Below, one piece after another: positions 5,742-12,447 of a stretch of 36,170 bases of DNA. The stretch is from a virus. A model generated the notes under the pieces. That model was not told where the DNA came from. It ran no database searches and worked only from the letters and a program-made list of their open reading frames with translations. The stretch spans positions 1-36,170 of IMG/VR virus record IMGVR_UViG_3300017528_000084. The stretch is one strand, 5' to 3'. The position numbers and the translations under genes are program-made. Positions within the stretch are counted from its first letter, which is position 1, and each line of letters begins with the position of its first letter.

Positions 5742-6133
5742 GGCTTTCCATTCTTGGCCGCTGTGAGGGCCTGAGTCTTGGCGCTTACGTCTGCGAGGGT
5801 TGTAGAAACCTTGTCTGCTTGTGCCTGTGTCGCTACGCCGTTCATGGCTGCCTGGTGGTAGACCATGTAAGCTCCCTGTGCCACGTTGTAGCTGTCAATG
5901 AGGTAGTCGAGGGCCGTTCGTACATTGGGAGCGATACTGGCCGGAAAGCCCGCGCTGGTGGATAGCTGTGTCTTGGTGCTCTCAATGACTTGGTGCGTCA
6001 CGAGGAGGGAATCATAGGCGTTACTGTCGAACGAATTCGCCGCGCCGGGATGGAGGGGGCGAGCAGCGCAACCAGCGAGAAGATACAGCGAGGTCATAAG
6101 GGCCAGTACTGCCAACTTACGGTTTCGGTGCAT
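5738..6133 (-). CDS. putative lipoprotein
   Basis: A 131-residue protein with a basic N-terminus (MHRNRK), a hydrophobic core (LAVLALMTSLY) and a lipobox LLAGC with the modifiable Cys at residue 22, so it is probably lipid-anchored after signal peptidase II cleavage. The mature part is helical and Ala-rich. In phages, lipoproteins encoded near the lysis genes are often outer spanins or superinfection-exclusion proteins; at about 110 mature residues either is possible, and the sequence does not decide. The ATG at 6133 has AAAGGAAG as SD. It overlaps its neighbours by 4 and 17 bases. Presence of a lipobox favours a diderm host. Confidence 0.72.
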   Translation of the reverse strand: MHRNRKLAVLALMTSLYLLAGCAARPLHPGAANSFDSNAYDSLLVTHQVIESTKTQLSTSAGFPASIAPNVRTALDYLIDSYNVAQGAYMVYHQAAMNGVATQAQADKVSTTLADVSAKTQALTAAKNGKP

Positions 6134-6416
6134 CGGTACTTCCTTTCGGCGGAGGAATATCTAGGCCGCCTGTGGATGTGCGCATGGCAGAAGGACTTGC
6201 GGACGTGGCAGACCAGCGCAATAGTTCAGGCCCCCACACGGCAATCTCACGCGCCAGAACGGTGCTACCTGCCAATTTAGCGATGTTCACTAGCCCATTG
6301 TGGTCATGGAAATGAAAGACGCCTGGCAGGATTGTCATCATGGCACTGCTGGTCAGAAGGGCATTGACTGCGTTTTTCAATACGATGGTGAAGAAGTTCT
6401 TGAGCTGAGCGGTCAC
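6117..6416 (-). CDS. membrane-associated small protein, GTG start
   Basis: A 99-residue product starting at GTG 6416 (MTAQLKNFFT). It has moderately hydrophobic helices at about residues 8-32 and 40-58, and an extended Ser/Thr/Pro-rich C-terminus. A TAAGGT stretch upstream may serve as SD. The 3' end overlaps the lipoprotein gene. A holin-like or membrane-adaptor role is possible from context only; I do not recognise the family. Confidence 0.6.
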   Translation of the reverse strand: MTAQLKNFFTIVLKNAVNALLTSSAMMTILPGVFHFHDHNGLVNIAKLAGSTVLAREIAVWGPELLRWSATSASPSAMRTSTGGLDIPPPKGSTDAPKP

Positions 6417-6457
6417 GTTTATACCTTATGCCTTTTTTCTAGCCCGTCAAGCCGAAT

Positions 6458-6649
6458 CTATTGCTTCTCGTCTCTTTTCCCGCTCACCCAGCCTGCCCAT
6501 GCGCCAGCCATGACCGCTAGCGAGTTGAGGATTACTGGCAGGCCGTAGCTGGTCTTCTCCTCGACATGGCCCAGCCCAAATGTAAGCCCTAGAAGGCCCA
6601 ATATCGTCACTACATAGAAACCGAACATCCATTTCCATTTGTCACTCAT
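6458..6649 (-). CDS. putative holin-like protein with two transmembrane helices
   Basis: A 63-residue protein starting MSDKWKWMFG with two transmembrane helices (about residues 7-26, FGFYVVTILGLLGLTFGLG, and 36-54, LPVILNSLAVMAGAWAGWV) and a charged C-terminus (SGKRDEKQ). Small size, two helices and a basic tail are the class II holin layout. The ATG at 6649 follows the stop of the DUF5675 gene by one base. An upstream in-frame start (6715) would run into that gene and is less likely. Direct adjacency to a putative cell-wall enzyme strengthens the holin reading, but holins are too diverse to assign from sequence alone. Confidence 0.62.
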   Translation of the reverse strand: MSDKWKWMFGFYVVTILGLLGLTFGLGHVEEKTSYGLPVILNSLAVMAGAWAGWVSGKRDEKQ

Positions 6650-6650
6650 G

Positions 6651-7040
6651 TCATGCCACGGTGATAGTACATTCTCCAGCTTCCATTGAGTCTTGCGCCG
6701 CAGACCAGAAATCATCGAACGCCATGCGCGATGTGCCGATGTAATCTTTGCCCGGCAGGGTGTTGCCTAGCAGGATGCAGCCTTCCGTGTTCTCCGGCAC
6801 GTTGCCCCAATGTATTTCGATGTTGCTGCGCCCCGGCACGTCTACAAGCAAGGGCATGAGCCGACCAAACTTAGGCGATGGGTAGGTAACAACTTTGTAG
6901 GTTCCTGCTGGGATTGCACTGCCCGGACCGCCGTCGCCCAATGGCAACTCTAACGTCCAGCAAAAATCTTTGCCATCTATCGACAGAGAGCCGATGGTGC
7001 TCTTGTCCGTGAAATTGAAGCGTTTTAGTTGTAGGTCCAT
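6651..7040 (-). CDS. DUF5675 family protein, candidate cell-wall-acting enzyme
   Basis: A 129-residue protein matching the DUF5675 pattern: N-terminus MDLQLKRFNFTDKSTIGSL, FCWTLELP, AIPAGTYKVV, then the block IEIHWGNVPENTEGCILLG. His77 and Cys88 (counted from ATG 7040) in that block resemble the His...Cys active site of L,D-transpeptidase-like folds, so a peptidoglycan-related activity is plausible; the family has no firmly established biochemistry that I know. Start 7040 gives the family-typical N-terminus; ATG 7055 is the alternative and neither has a good SD. Placed directly upstream of a holin-like gene, it is the best endolysin candidate in this window. Confidence 0.72.
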   Translation of the reverse strand: MDLQLKRFNFTDKSTIGSLSIDGKDFCWTLELPLGDGGPGSAIPAGTYKVVTYPSPKFGRLMPLLVDVPGRSNIEIHWGNVPENTEGCILLGNTLPGKDYIGTSRMAFDDFWSAAQDSMEAGECTITVA

Positions 7041-7152
7041 AGTTTTCGGAGGCATAGGCGACTAGCGCCAGGCTAACCGCCCATGCCAAGATACTCCAGC
7101 TTGTTTTACTGCAACCACCTTCCCTGGCACGGTCTAGCCGCGCCAAGCTCAA
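6871..7152 (-). CDS. possible overlapping single-pass membrane ORF (TTG start)
   Basis: A TTG at 7152 overlaps the stop of the zinc-ribbon gene (TTGA). The first 45 codons fill an otherwise empty 100-base gap and contain a transmembrane-like segment (TSWSILAWAVSLALVAYA). After that the frame runs inside the DUF5675 gene in another phase, giving an Arg/Gln-rich tail typical of a shadow. Small membrane proteins that overlap the endolysin are known in lysis cassettes, so it is listed, but translation is uncertain. Confidence 0.3.
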   Translation of the reverse strand: MSLARLDRAREGGCSKTSWSILAWAVSLALVAYASENYGPTTKTLQFHGQEHHRLSVDRWQRFLLDVRVAIGRRRSGQCNPSRNLQSCYLPIA

Positions 7153-7319
7153 TCCTTCTTTGCCTGATACGGAGGGTAGCTCCTCATCGCCTCCAACGCC
7201 TTGGCCAAACATTCTTTACAAGGTTTCAAGATCGGCTCCCGGCCCGGCACATGCAAGTCATAGTACTCCGCGTCCTTCGGCGGTATCTCTTTGCCGCACG
7301 CTGCGCATTCAAGCCTCAC
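7149..7319 (-). CDS. small zinc-ribbon protein, GTG start
   Basis: A 56-residue protein found by hand. It starts at GTG 7319 (MRLECAACGKEIPPKDAEYY) and contains Cys5-x2-Cys8 and Cys34-x2-Cys37 (PCKECLAKAL), a classic four-Cys zinc ribbon. It overlaps the end of the upstream membrane-protein gene by 11 bases. The Cys spacing and CGKEI wording are very protein-like, so I trust the frame despite lack of an obvious SD. Function unknown; a protein- or nucleic-acid-binding adaptor is possible. Confidence 0.7.
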   Translation of the reverse strand: MRLECAACGKEIPPKDAEYYDLHVPGREPILKPCKECLAKALEAMRSYPPYQAKKD

Positions 7320-7890
7320 GCGGGACCGCCCGCAAACGGTAAGCCAGCCAGCTAAAGCAGCAAGTGCCGAGAGCTGGAGGTACCAACCAATTAGCTTCTT
7401 GCCATTCCTTCCAGTTCAGCGTCCAACCGAATGAATACCCCGCCTGCGCCAGCCAGAACACAGCCAGAGGGAATATCAAGTCCGGCCTGCGCATGTAAGG
7501 AGCTAGGAACGCTGTCAGGGTCCCCGCCCATGCCAATACGAAGCCCTCAGACAGGCTAATCCATGCCCAAGCCCCCAGAGGTCTAGCGGTGCCCATATAA
7601 CTCAACCTAGCCAGCATCAGCGCCGTTATGAGCGTGATAGCGACAGCCCTTGCCCTGTAATGCCGTTCCCTGAGGCAATCGAGCGTGATGCGGCAAACAC
7701 ACCACAGAATCACGCCAGTAAAGAGCGAATAAATCGCCGCGTACTGCCATGCCCAGTCACCGTACCAATAATGACCCCACCAAACGAATGGGATATAGAC
7801 TAGTACGGCCCATAGGTACCGCTCGATATTAGCTGGCGCTCTTCTCCATATTGCCAGCATCAGGCTTGCTGCCACTAGGATTCCAGTCAA
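7309..7890 (-). CDS. multi-pass membrane protein, unknown
   Basis: A 193-residue, Trp- and Ala-rich integral membrane protein with about six hydrophobic segments (for example LWAVLVYIPFVWW, YSLFTGVILWCVC, VAITLITALMLARL, LIFPLAVFWLAQAGYSF) separated by Arg-rich loops. TTG at 7890 is taken as start because AGGAAC lies just upstream; ATG 7860 is the alternative and would remove part of the first helix. It overlaps the upstream gene by about 60 bases if TTG is used. I do not recognise it. A holin of this size would be unusual; membrane modification or superinfection exclusion is possible. Confidence 0.6.
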   Translation of the reverse strand: MTGILVAASLMLAIWRRAPANIERYLWAVLVYIPFVWWGHYWYGDWAWQYAAIYSLFTGVILWCVCRITLDCLRERHYRARAVAITLITALMLARLSYMGTARPLGAWAWISLSEGFVLAWAGTLTAFLAPYMRRPDLIFPLAVFWLAQAGYSFGWTLNWKEWQEANWLVPPALGTCCFSWLAYRLRAVPREA

Positions 7891-8020
7891 GTGTTCCTGC
7901 CTGTCCTATCTGCGCCTTGAGATAAGCGATATCCTCCGGCGCTGCCCTGAAAGTTACGACATCGTTTTTGACGCTGACCACTATTGCCGGGAAGTGCCCC
8001 GGATGACCACCTACTCCCAT
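7829..8020 (-). CDS. small unknown protein
   Basis: A 63-residue product starting MGVGGHPGHFPAIVVSVKND, with two likely beta strands (AIVVSVKND, VVTFRAA) and a short helix (DIAYLKAQI). GGGAG lies upstream at good spacing on the - strand and the gene starts 2 bases after the upstream stop. The 3' part overlaps the TTG-started membrane gene. No family recognised. Confidence 0.58.
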   Translation of the reverse strand: MGVGGHPGHFPAIVVSVKNDVVTFRAAPEDIAYLKAQIGQAGTLDWNPSGSKPDAGNMEKSAS

Positions 8021-8022
8021 GA

Positions 8023-8265
8023 TTAGTGCTCCCTTCTCCAGCCTACTCCATTGATTTTCGCTTCGATGTACCGCAACCGCTCTCGCACACCTACATCGTC
8101 TTTCCGTTCCTGCTTCTTTTCATCCTCCAAATCGTCTATGCGCCGCAGGGCCACTTTCAAATCACCCTGATACTTCCCGATGTAATAGCCTATGAGCACG
8201 AAGTTGATAGCCCCGCTGCCCATGATGCCCAGAATCCATGCAACGAGAGTCCACCATGTGCTCAT
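8023..8265 (-). CDS. membrane-anchored coiled-coil protein (inner-spanin-like)
   Basis: An 80-residue protein with an N-terminal transmembrane helix (residues about 5-27, WTLVAWILGIMGSGAINFVL) and a charged coiled-coil C-terminal half (ALRRIDDLEDEKKQERKDD). This N-in, single-TM plus coiled-coil shape is that of inner spanins (Rz-like), and a lipoprotein is encoded about 2 kb downstream; the pairing is inference. The start is in a TAATG overlap with the upstream gene. Coiled-coil membrane proteins of other kinds share this shape. Confidence 0.6.
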   Translation of the reverse strand: MSTWWTLVAWILGIMGSGAINFVLIGYYIGKYQGDLKVALRRIDDLEDEKKQERKDDVGVRERLRYIEAKINGVGWRREH

Positions 8266-8639
8266 TACGCGCTCGATTCTTTGTCATCCACAACCTTCTG
8301 CTTCGCTTCATGCTCCGCAAGTTTCAGTTTGGCGTTTTCAAGGTCTGCTTTGTCGGCTGCGTTCTTGCTGATTTCGTAGATACGCGCGGCCTTCTCAACG
8401 ATGAGCGCGAGCGCAATCCCGTATTGACTATTGACTAATGTGTGCGTCTTCTCAGCGAGCACCAGAATCTTGCTTTGCTGGACTGTGGCTTCTGCAACCT
8501 TCTCCGCCACGGTGTCTTGTTTTGCTTCAGCTCGTTTCGCCAGCTTGAGATTCACTAGGGCATTGAGGGTAGGCGGAACAGTCACGATAGCCGTGGTAGC
8601 GAGCACGAACCAGCCAGTTGGAATGCCTTCAGTTATCAT
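8265..8639 (-). CDS. membrane-anchored helical protein
   Basis: A 124-residue protein with one N-terminal hydrophobic helix (about residues 8-28, GWFVLATTAIVTVPPTLNAL) followed by long Ala/Lys/Glu-rich helices up to the C-terminus. A GGAGGAG SD lies upstream of ATG 8639. The same type of architecture is common in phage lysis regions and in membrane-bound virion assembly factors. I do not recognise a named family. Confidence 0.62.
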   Translation of the reverse strand: MITEGIPTGWFVLATTAIVTVPPTLNALVNLKLAKRAEAKQDTVAEKVAEATVQQSKILVLAEKTHTLVNSQYGIALALIVEKAARIYEISKNAADKADLENAKLKLAEHEAKQKVVDDKESSA

Positions 8640-8794
8640 TGCGGATATTTCTCCTCCAACTTCTTATCAGCAATTTCATTCATGCGCAATGTCAATCTGA
8701 GCAATACGGTCTCAGGCTCAGTCTCCCGAACAAACCTCTGGAGCGCATCGAGCAGCTTACATTCAAGCGCCGTCAATGGCTGCTCTCGGGTCAA
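8636..8794 (-). CDS. 52-residue helical protein, TTG start
   Basis: Found by hand in the 150-base space between 8639 and 8791. The TTG at 8794 overlaps the stop of the upstream gene (TTGA) and the TGA overlaps the ATG of the downstream gene. The peptide MTREQPLTALECKLLDALQR... is a leucine/glutamate-rich amphipathic helix (LLRLTLRMNEIADKKLEEKY). Both-end overlaps and composition support it; function unknown. Confidence 0.6.
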   Translation of the reverse strand: MTREQPLTALECKLLDALQRFVRETEPETVLLRLTLRMNEIADKKLEEKYPQ

Positions 8795-9711
8795 TTCGTA
8801 AATATCCGTATTCCGCGAGGCTGCAAGGTCGTCGCATCGAACAGCCCAATTATGTTGACGACGCCCCGGCCAATGAAAAGCAGGCCCAAGACTTGCTGCG
8901 AATCCGTGTAGTTGATGCTCCCGTCCGGCGAAGTGACCGTTAGCGCAATGGGCACAAGTGGCGGAGAAATATCAATCCCTGACGAGCAGGACATTTGCGC
9001 ATTGGAGTTGAGGGTGCCTTTGCAGAGGTCGGATGTGCCGCTGGACAGAGAAACGATAGAGCCTGCCAAGAGTCCCAGCCCTGCTGCGCCTTGGTCGTCG
9101 GTGCCATCGCACTTCGTGCAGGTTGTTAGTTGCACTGGGAATCTGAATGTCACGATGTTTGGCGGTATTGCTGAGACGCTGGTCAGAGTGATGTTATCGA
9201 AGATGGTCTGATTGTTTCCGCTGGAGAGCGAAACGGTAAGATTGCCGCCCACAGGAATCGTTGGGCCAGTCGTGCAGGAAAGCGATTGCTGGACAAGCAC
9301 GCCACGCGCTGCGATAGGCGTTCCTCCGGCAGAGCAATTCGACATTGGGCCTGTGCCGATGAGCAGATTAGCTGAATAGACTGCCGGCAGAGGGAAGTTT
9401 GATTGGCTGCCTACATAGAATTTCAGCGTGTAAGTCGTACTGACAACCGGAAGGATGCCCAAATCCTGCGTTACTGACCCGCCTTGCAGCCAAAGCACTG
9501 TCTTGCCATCGGGAATTACGGCTATCTGTGAATTAGTGGGATTCTCCAGCCCTTGGTATTGCGCCTTGCAGGTCCAGCTAGGCGGACATTGGTAATCGTA
9601 GTTTCCTGTAGGAGCGTTAATCTCGAACGAGCCATTGACAATCGGCACGCTCGTCTGCGCCGCCGCAGGCAGCCATGAGAGAAGGACGAGGAGGAGGGCT
9701 GCGAGTTTCAT
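8791..9711 (-). CDS. secreted beta-rich protein with signal peptide (carbohydrate-binding-like)
   Basis: A 306-residue protein. Residues 1-18 are a clear Sec signal peptide (MKLAALLLVLLSWLPAAAQ; cleavage likely after AAA). The first mature domain (about 20-130) starts PIVNGSFEI and contains TTYTLKFYVGS, the pattern of galactose-binding-like jelly-roll domains (DUF642/PEP-CTERM-associated style). The second half is Cys-containing and beta-rich (QLTTCTKCDGTDDQ, LTVTSPDGSIN). ATG 9711 overlaps the upstream stop (ATGA). Secretion of a phage-encoded sugar-binding protein is unusual; it may be surface-displayed or help adsorption or exclusion. The domain assignment is by pattern only. Confidence 0.68.
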   Translation of the reverse strand: MKLAALLLVLLSWLPAAAQTSVPIVNGSFEINAPTGNYDYQCPPSWTCKAQYQGLENPTNSQIAVIPDGKTVLWLQGGSVTQDLGILPVVSTTYTLKFYVGSQSNFPLPAVYSANLLIGTGPMSNCSAGGTPIAARGVLVQQSLSCTTGPTIPVGGNLTVSLSSGNNQTIFDNITLTSVSAIPPNIVTFRFPVQLTTCTKCDGTDDQGAAGLGLLAGSIVSLSSGTSDLCKGTLNSNAQMSCSSGIDISPPLVPIALTVTSPDGSINYTDSQQVLGLLFIGRGVVNIIGLFDATTLQPRGIRIFTN

Positions 9712-10100
9712 TGGATTTGGCTCGGCGGAAGATTTGATACGGCAATCACGCAGACGTACCACCAATGACTGCCCGGTTTGGCCTTGATTGTGATGTGGGT
9801 ATACGATTCATCCGCCACTGTGATGATGGCTTTGTTTGCTCTTGTGCATCCCTTGTTGTCGCAGAACTGCGCTACGGCTTTGACGGTCTTCCCGTCATAT
9901 TTCGCGGGGTATAGCGATTGATAGTTGAGTGAGTATGTTCCAGATTTCGGAACAGTGAACTCCCCGCCATACTCCAGCCGCTGCCACTTGCAGGAGATTC
10001 CACTGGCTGTCTTTTTGCAATCAGCCCACTCTCTGCCATGAGGCATCGTCGGGCGGACAAATTGAGCGAACAGCACAACAAATATCAGCGCGGATTGCAT
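9708..10100 (-). CDS. small secreted or membrane-tethered beta-rich protein
   Basis: A 130-residue protein with an N-terminal hydrophobic segment (MQSALIFVVLFAQFV) that could be a signal peptide, although positive charge before it is absent. The rest is a beta-sandwich-like domain with four Cys (DCKKTASGISCKW, FCDNKGCTR) that could form disulfides in an oxidising compartment. The start overlaps the end of the spike gene by 16 bases. Disulfide-ready Cys pairs fit an exported protein. No family recognised. Confidence 0.6.
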   Translation of the reverse strand: MQSALIFVVLFAQFVRPTMPHGREWADCKKTASGISCKWQRLEYGGEFTVPKSGTYSLNYQSLYPAKYDGKTVKAVAQFCDNKGCTRANKAIITVADESYTHITIKAKPGSHWWYVCVIAVSNLPPSQIQ

Positions 10101-11935
10101 TCATAACCTGCTTTCAGCGTGTTCGTGGCGACGAGAGCCACGGCGTTATTGTCCCAATTGACCGTCTCTGCTGTAGTGGACTTGGCGTTGACGATAAGCG
10201 TTGCTCGCGGACTCCACGCCGTATTGCCGGTATTGTCGAGTGTCCATGTGCAGGCTGGCGGCTGACCGTTGATTTGAAATGTTTGGCCGTAAGTCAGCAC
10301 GATAGTTCCAAGAGCCGCCTGTCCGGTACCCGCTGATGTAATGACCATCGTCCCGCGCTCGGCGCTGCTGCCTGTATCTATTGCGCATGTTGCTGTCGTC
10401 CCAGCTCCAGTGACTGTGCAGGTTGGGGCGATGCCAGAAGGACTTGAATAAGTAGTGTGCGTATCATCTAGGTAGCTGCCCGTCGCGGACATGACGACCG
10501 CGCCGCCGCTTGAGCCGCCGACAAGGAACGAACTGCTAGTAGCAACTTTGCAGGTGCCTGTCATGTTGATCGCATCACTGCCGGAATTGGTCACATTATT
10601 GATGATGGAATTCTTTAGCCGGACTATCGACGCTGTTGTGCAAGCGAGCGCAGCAGAAGCGTTCGTGCTTGGGGTGTAAACGCCTTCATCTTCCAAGTAA
10701 GTTGCAGCATTACCGACATTGACGATTTGTCCTGTCGTGCTCCCTACTGGCACATAGCCGCAGGCGAAGCATTCAAAAGTGACGCCTCCCAAGATATTCA
10801 GTTGGTTCGCCCCGCCGCCATTGCCACAGAACCAAGCGTATCCGCTATAAGTGTTTGTGTTGATTGAGCAAGGAGTATTGATGCCGTCCACGATGATGTT
10901 GATGTGGACGTGTGCTCCGCCAAGCGTTTGAAATCCTATCAGTGGATTCGACGCACCGCAGTTGCTCGACGAAGCGCAAATCCCCTCAAAAATGAGATTC
11001 TGATAAGCGCCGTCAATAGAGGTACCAAAGAGAATTTTTGAGCCTGTCCCGGCGAGTGTGTTTACTCCGAGGCCATTGAAAGTGACGTTTGCCCATGCAG
11101 TTGAAGGCGCTTCGCCAAAGCATACATTTCCCGAAACTCCCCCTGTGCAGGTTGTCAGATTGAACCACGGTGGAATCAGAAACTGAAGCTGACTATTCAG
11201 CGCCGCTCCGTATACTCCGCCATAATGAGAAGCCGTAGACCCTACGCCAGTCCCTTGACAGGCTGAAGTATTGAATTCGGCGTTGGTGATGACCGTGATT
11301 CCAGACCCTCTGACGCCCGAGCAGTTGATGGCATCAAGAGCAGCTACTTTAATAGCGTGCCATGCCGCCGTATCGTCCGTGACATAGGCCAGCGCCCCGT
11401 TGTTGGTATTTGTCGTCCCGCAATTCCCTGTTGCGTTTTGGCTGAGAGTTCCCGTTGTGCCGCTCGTAACTGTCGCAATCGTCGTAGGGGATGCCGTTGT
11501 CATACAAGCCGCAGAGGTCGTATAAGTGGAATCCCCTCCGGTCCAAGTCGTTGCCCAGATAAACTTGCCAACGTCGGCCTGAGTCAATCCAGGGCCGCCT
11601 GTTATCGTGAAGTTCGAACTGCCGCTCGTGATAGTGAATTGCGAGCCTGTCGTGATGACGATTCCGTTGTGTTTTACGCCGTAGGAATCCGCTACGAAGT
11701 CATTTCCACTCGGACCTGAATTTATGAATGACCCGTTTACGCAGGTATAGATGCCAAACGGAGCCACGGTAAGTTGAAAGACCGTGTTATTCGTGCAAGG
11801 CAGCGGAGGCAGCGAACTCACTTGCGTTATCCCCCCGCCTGAGCCTCCGCCAGGAAATTGCCAAGGCTGAGAAGACTGAGCAGGCAAGCGAGTGCTATAC
11901 AGAAGAAGAATCAAAGCAATTAGATACTTTCGCAT
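10085..11935 (-). CDS. right-handed beta-helix spike/pectate-lyase-like protein with signal peptide
   Basis: A 616-residue protein. Residues 1-20 are a Sec-type signal peptide (MRKYLIALILLLYSTRLPAQ). About residues 77-95 (NDFVADSYGVKHNG) and 186-201 (TDDTAAWHAIKVAALDA) form the split pectate-lyase-superfamily entry motif, interrupted by a Gly/Thr-rich insert containing LTQADVGKFIW. From about 200 to 500 the sequence is a run of short beta strands with Asn/Gly turns, as in tailspike beta-helices that bind or depolymerise host polysaccharide. The C-terminus (after about 510) is a smaller beta domain. GGAGGG at 11940-11945 decides for ATG 11935. It sits after the internal virion genes, where tailspikes often lie; the signal peptide is odd for a virion protein. 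Confidence 0.75.
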   Translation of the reverse strand: MRKYLIALILLLYSTRLPAQSSQPWQFPGGGSGGGITQVSSLPPLPCTNNTVFQLTVAPFGIYTCVNGSFINSGPSGNDFVADSYGVKHNGIVITTGSQFTITSGSSNFTITGGPGLTQADVGKFIWATTWTGGDSTYTTSAACMTTASPTTIATVTSGTTGTLSQNATGNCGTTNTNNGALAYVTDDTAAWHAIKVAALDAINCSGVRGSGITVITNAEFNTSACQGTGVGSTASHYGGVYGAALNSQLQFLIPPWFNLTTCTGGVSGNVCFGEAPSTAWANVTFNGLGVNTLAGTGSKILFGTSIDGAYQNLIFEGICASSSNCGASNPLIGFQTLGGAHVHINIIVDGINTPCSINTNTYSGYAWFCGNGGGANQLNILGGVTFECFACGYVPVGSTTGQIVNVGNAATYLEDEGVYTPSTNASAALACTTASIVRLKNSIINNVTNSGSDAINMTGTCKVATSSSFLVGGSSGGAVVMSATGSYLDDTHTTYSSPSGIAPTCTVTGAGTTATCAIDTGSSAERGTMVITSAGTGQAALGTIVLTYGQTFQINGQPPACTWTLDNTGNTAWSPRATLIVNAKSTTAETVNWDNNAVALVATNTLKAGYECNPR

Positions 11936-11947
11936 CAAACCCTCCAA

Positions 11948-12316
11948 TTAAGGCAATCGCTCGTAAGTCTCTAAGAATGTGATGTTTTGCGATGCTCCGC
12001 TTGAAATCCCATAGACCTCGGCGCGAGTCGGGATGCTTATGGAACCCCCACCTGGCAGAAAAGCGCCAGTCGTAGTTGCCACTCCAGCGACTCCGATATA
12101 TACGCCCACAGTGCCTGGATTCGTCAAAAGCAGGCCAGTGCGAGCGGAGTTGGCCCCGACAATCCTGGTCGTTGTGCCAGCTACGCTCGTTTGGCCGGTG
12201 TCAAAGGGTACCGTTTGGGCGCTCGTGCGATGGAAAGCCGAATAGCCCAAAAGTACCAGTGACAACAACGCCGCCAAGCGCCAGACTCTTTTCATGTCCA
12301 CACTAATCGTTTTCAT
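11948..12316 (-). CDS. small beta-rich protein with signal/membrane segment
   Basis: A 122-residue protein with an N-terminal hydrophobic stretch after two basic residues (MKRVWRLAALLSLVLLGYSAF, counted from Met8) and a probable cleavage site near SAQT, then a beta-sandwich-like domain (RTGLLLTNPGTVGVYIGVAG, GAFLPGGGSISIP, ITFLETYE). The NPGTVGVYIG and GGSISIP style is common in small phage virion-associated proteins. ATG 12316 is preceded by GAGGGC; ATG 12295 is an alternative. It directly precedes the beta-helix gene, suggesting a shared location outside the cell membrane. Confidence 0.62.
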   Translation of the reverse strand: MKTISVDMKRVWRLAALLSLVLLGYSAFHRTSAQTVPFDTGQTSVAGTTTRIVGANSARTGLLLTNPGTVGVYIGVAGVATTTGAFLPGGGSISIPTRAEVYGISSGASQNITFLETYERLP

Positions 12317-12387
12317 AGCTGCCCTCGTTTCTTTGACTTATTACTTTGACCGCTTTGTGCGGTCGTTTCGGAGACTCTAATGCTCAC
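12313..12387 (-). other. 24-codon micro-ORF in the gap before 12316
   Basis: GTG at 12387 runs through 24 codons, giving a Ser/Lys/Gln-rich peptide (MSIRVSETTAQSGQ...), to a TGA at 12313-12315 that overlaps the ATG of the next gene (ATGA). Composition is not strongly protein-like and the AAAAGG before the GTG is too close to be a good SD. Listed because stop-start chaining is a consistent habit of this genome. Confidence 0.25.
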
Positions 12388-12427
12388 CCTTTTGTGCCTC
12401 GCTGTTGCCTTTTATTGCCTTGGCAAT
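12348..12427. promoter_or_regulatory. two dyads in a 131-base intergenic gap
   Basis: GACCGC (12348-12353) and GCGGTC (12359-12364) form a 6-bp stem with a 5-base loop. ATTGCC (12414-12419) and GGCAAT (12422-12427) form a near-continuous palindrome separated by TT. They lie between the internal virion protein gene and the signal-peptide gene, the widest gap inside the late operon. They could be a terminator/attenuator or a protein-binding site that sets a boundary between virion genes and exported-protein genes. No clear sigma-70 promoter was found here. Confidence 0.4.
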
Positions 12428-12447
12428 ATCTTTGAAGCATTCCTAAT

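Noticed and set aside
7829-8020. A complete Rz/Rz1 embedded spanin pair near 7.8-8.3 kb
   Set aside because: An Rz-like protein is present at 8023-8265, but no lipobox frame lies within or beside it; the only lipobox found is about 2 kb downstream.
10491-10679. + strand open frames inside the beta-helix, nozzle and fibre genes
   Set aside because: They run antisense to clear - strand genes, have Pro/Ala/Arg-rich shadow composition, and lack SD and neighbours on that strand.
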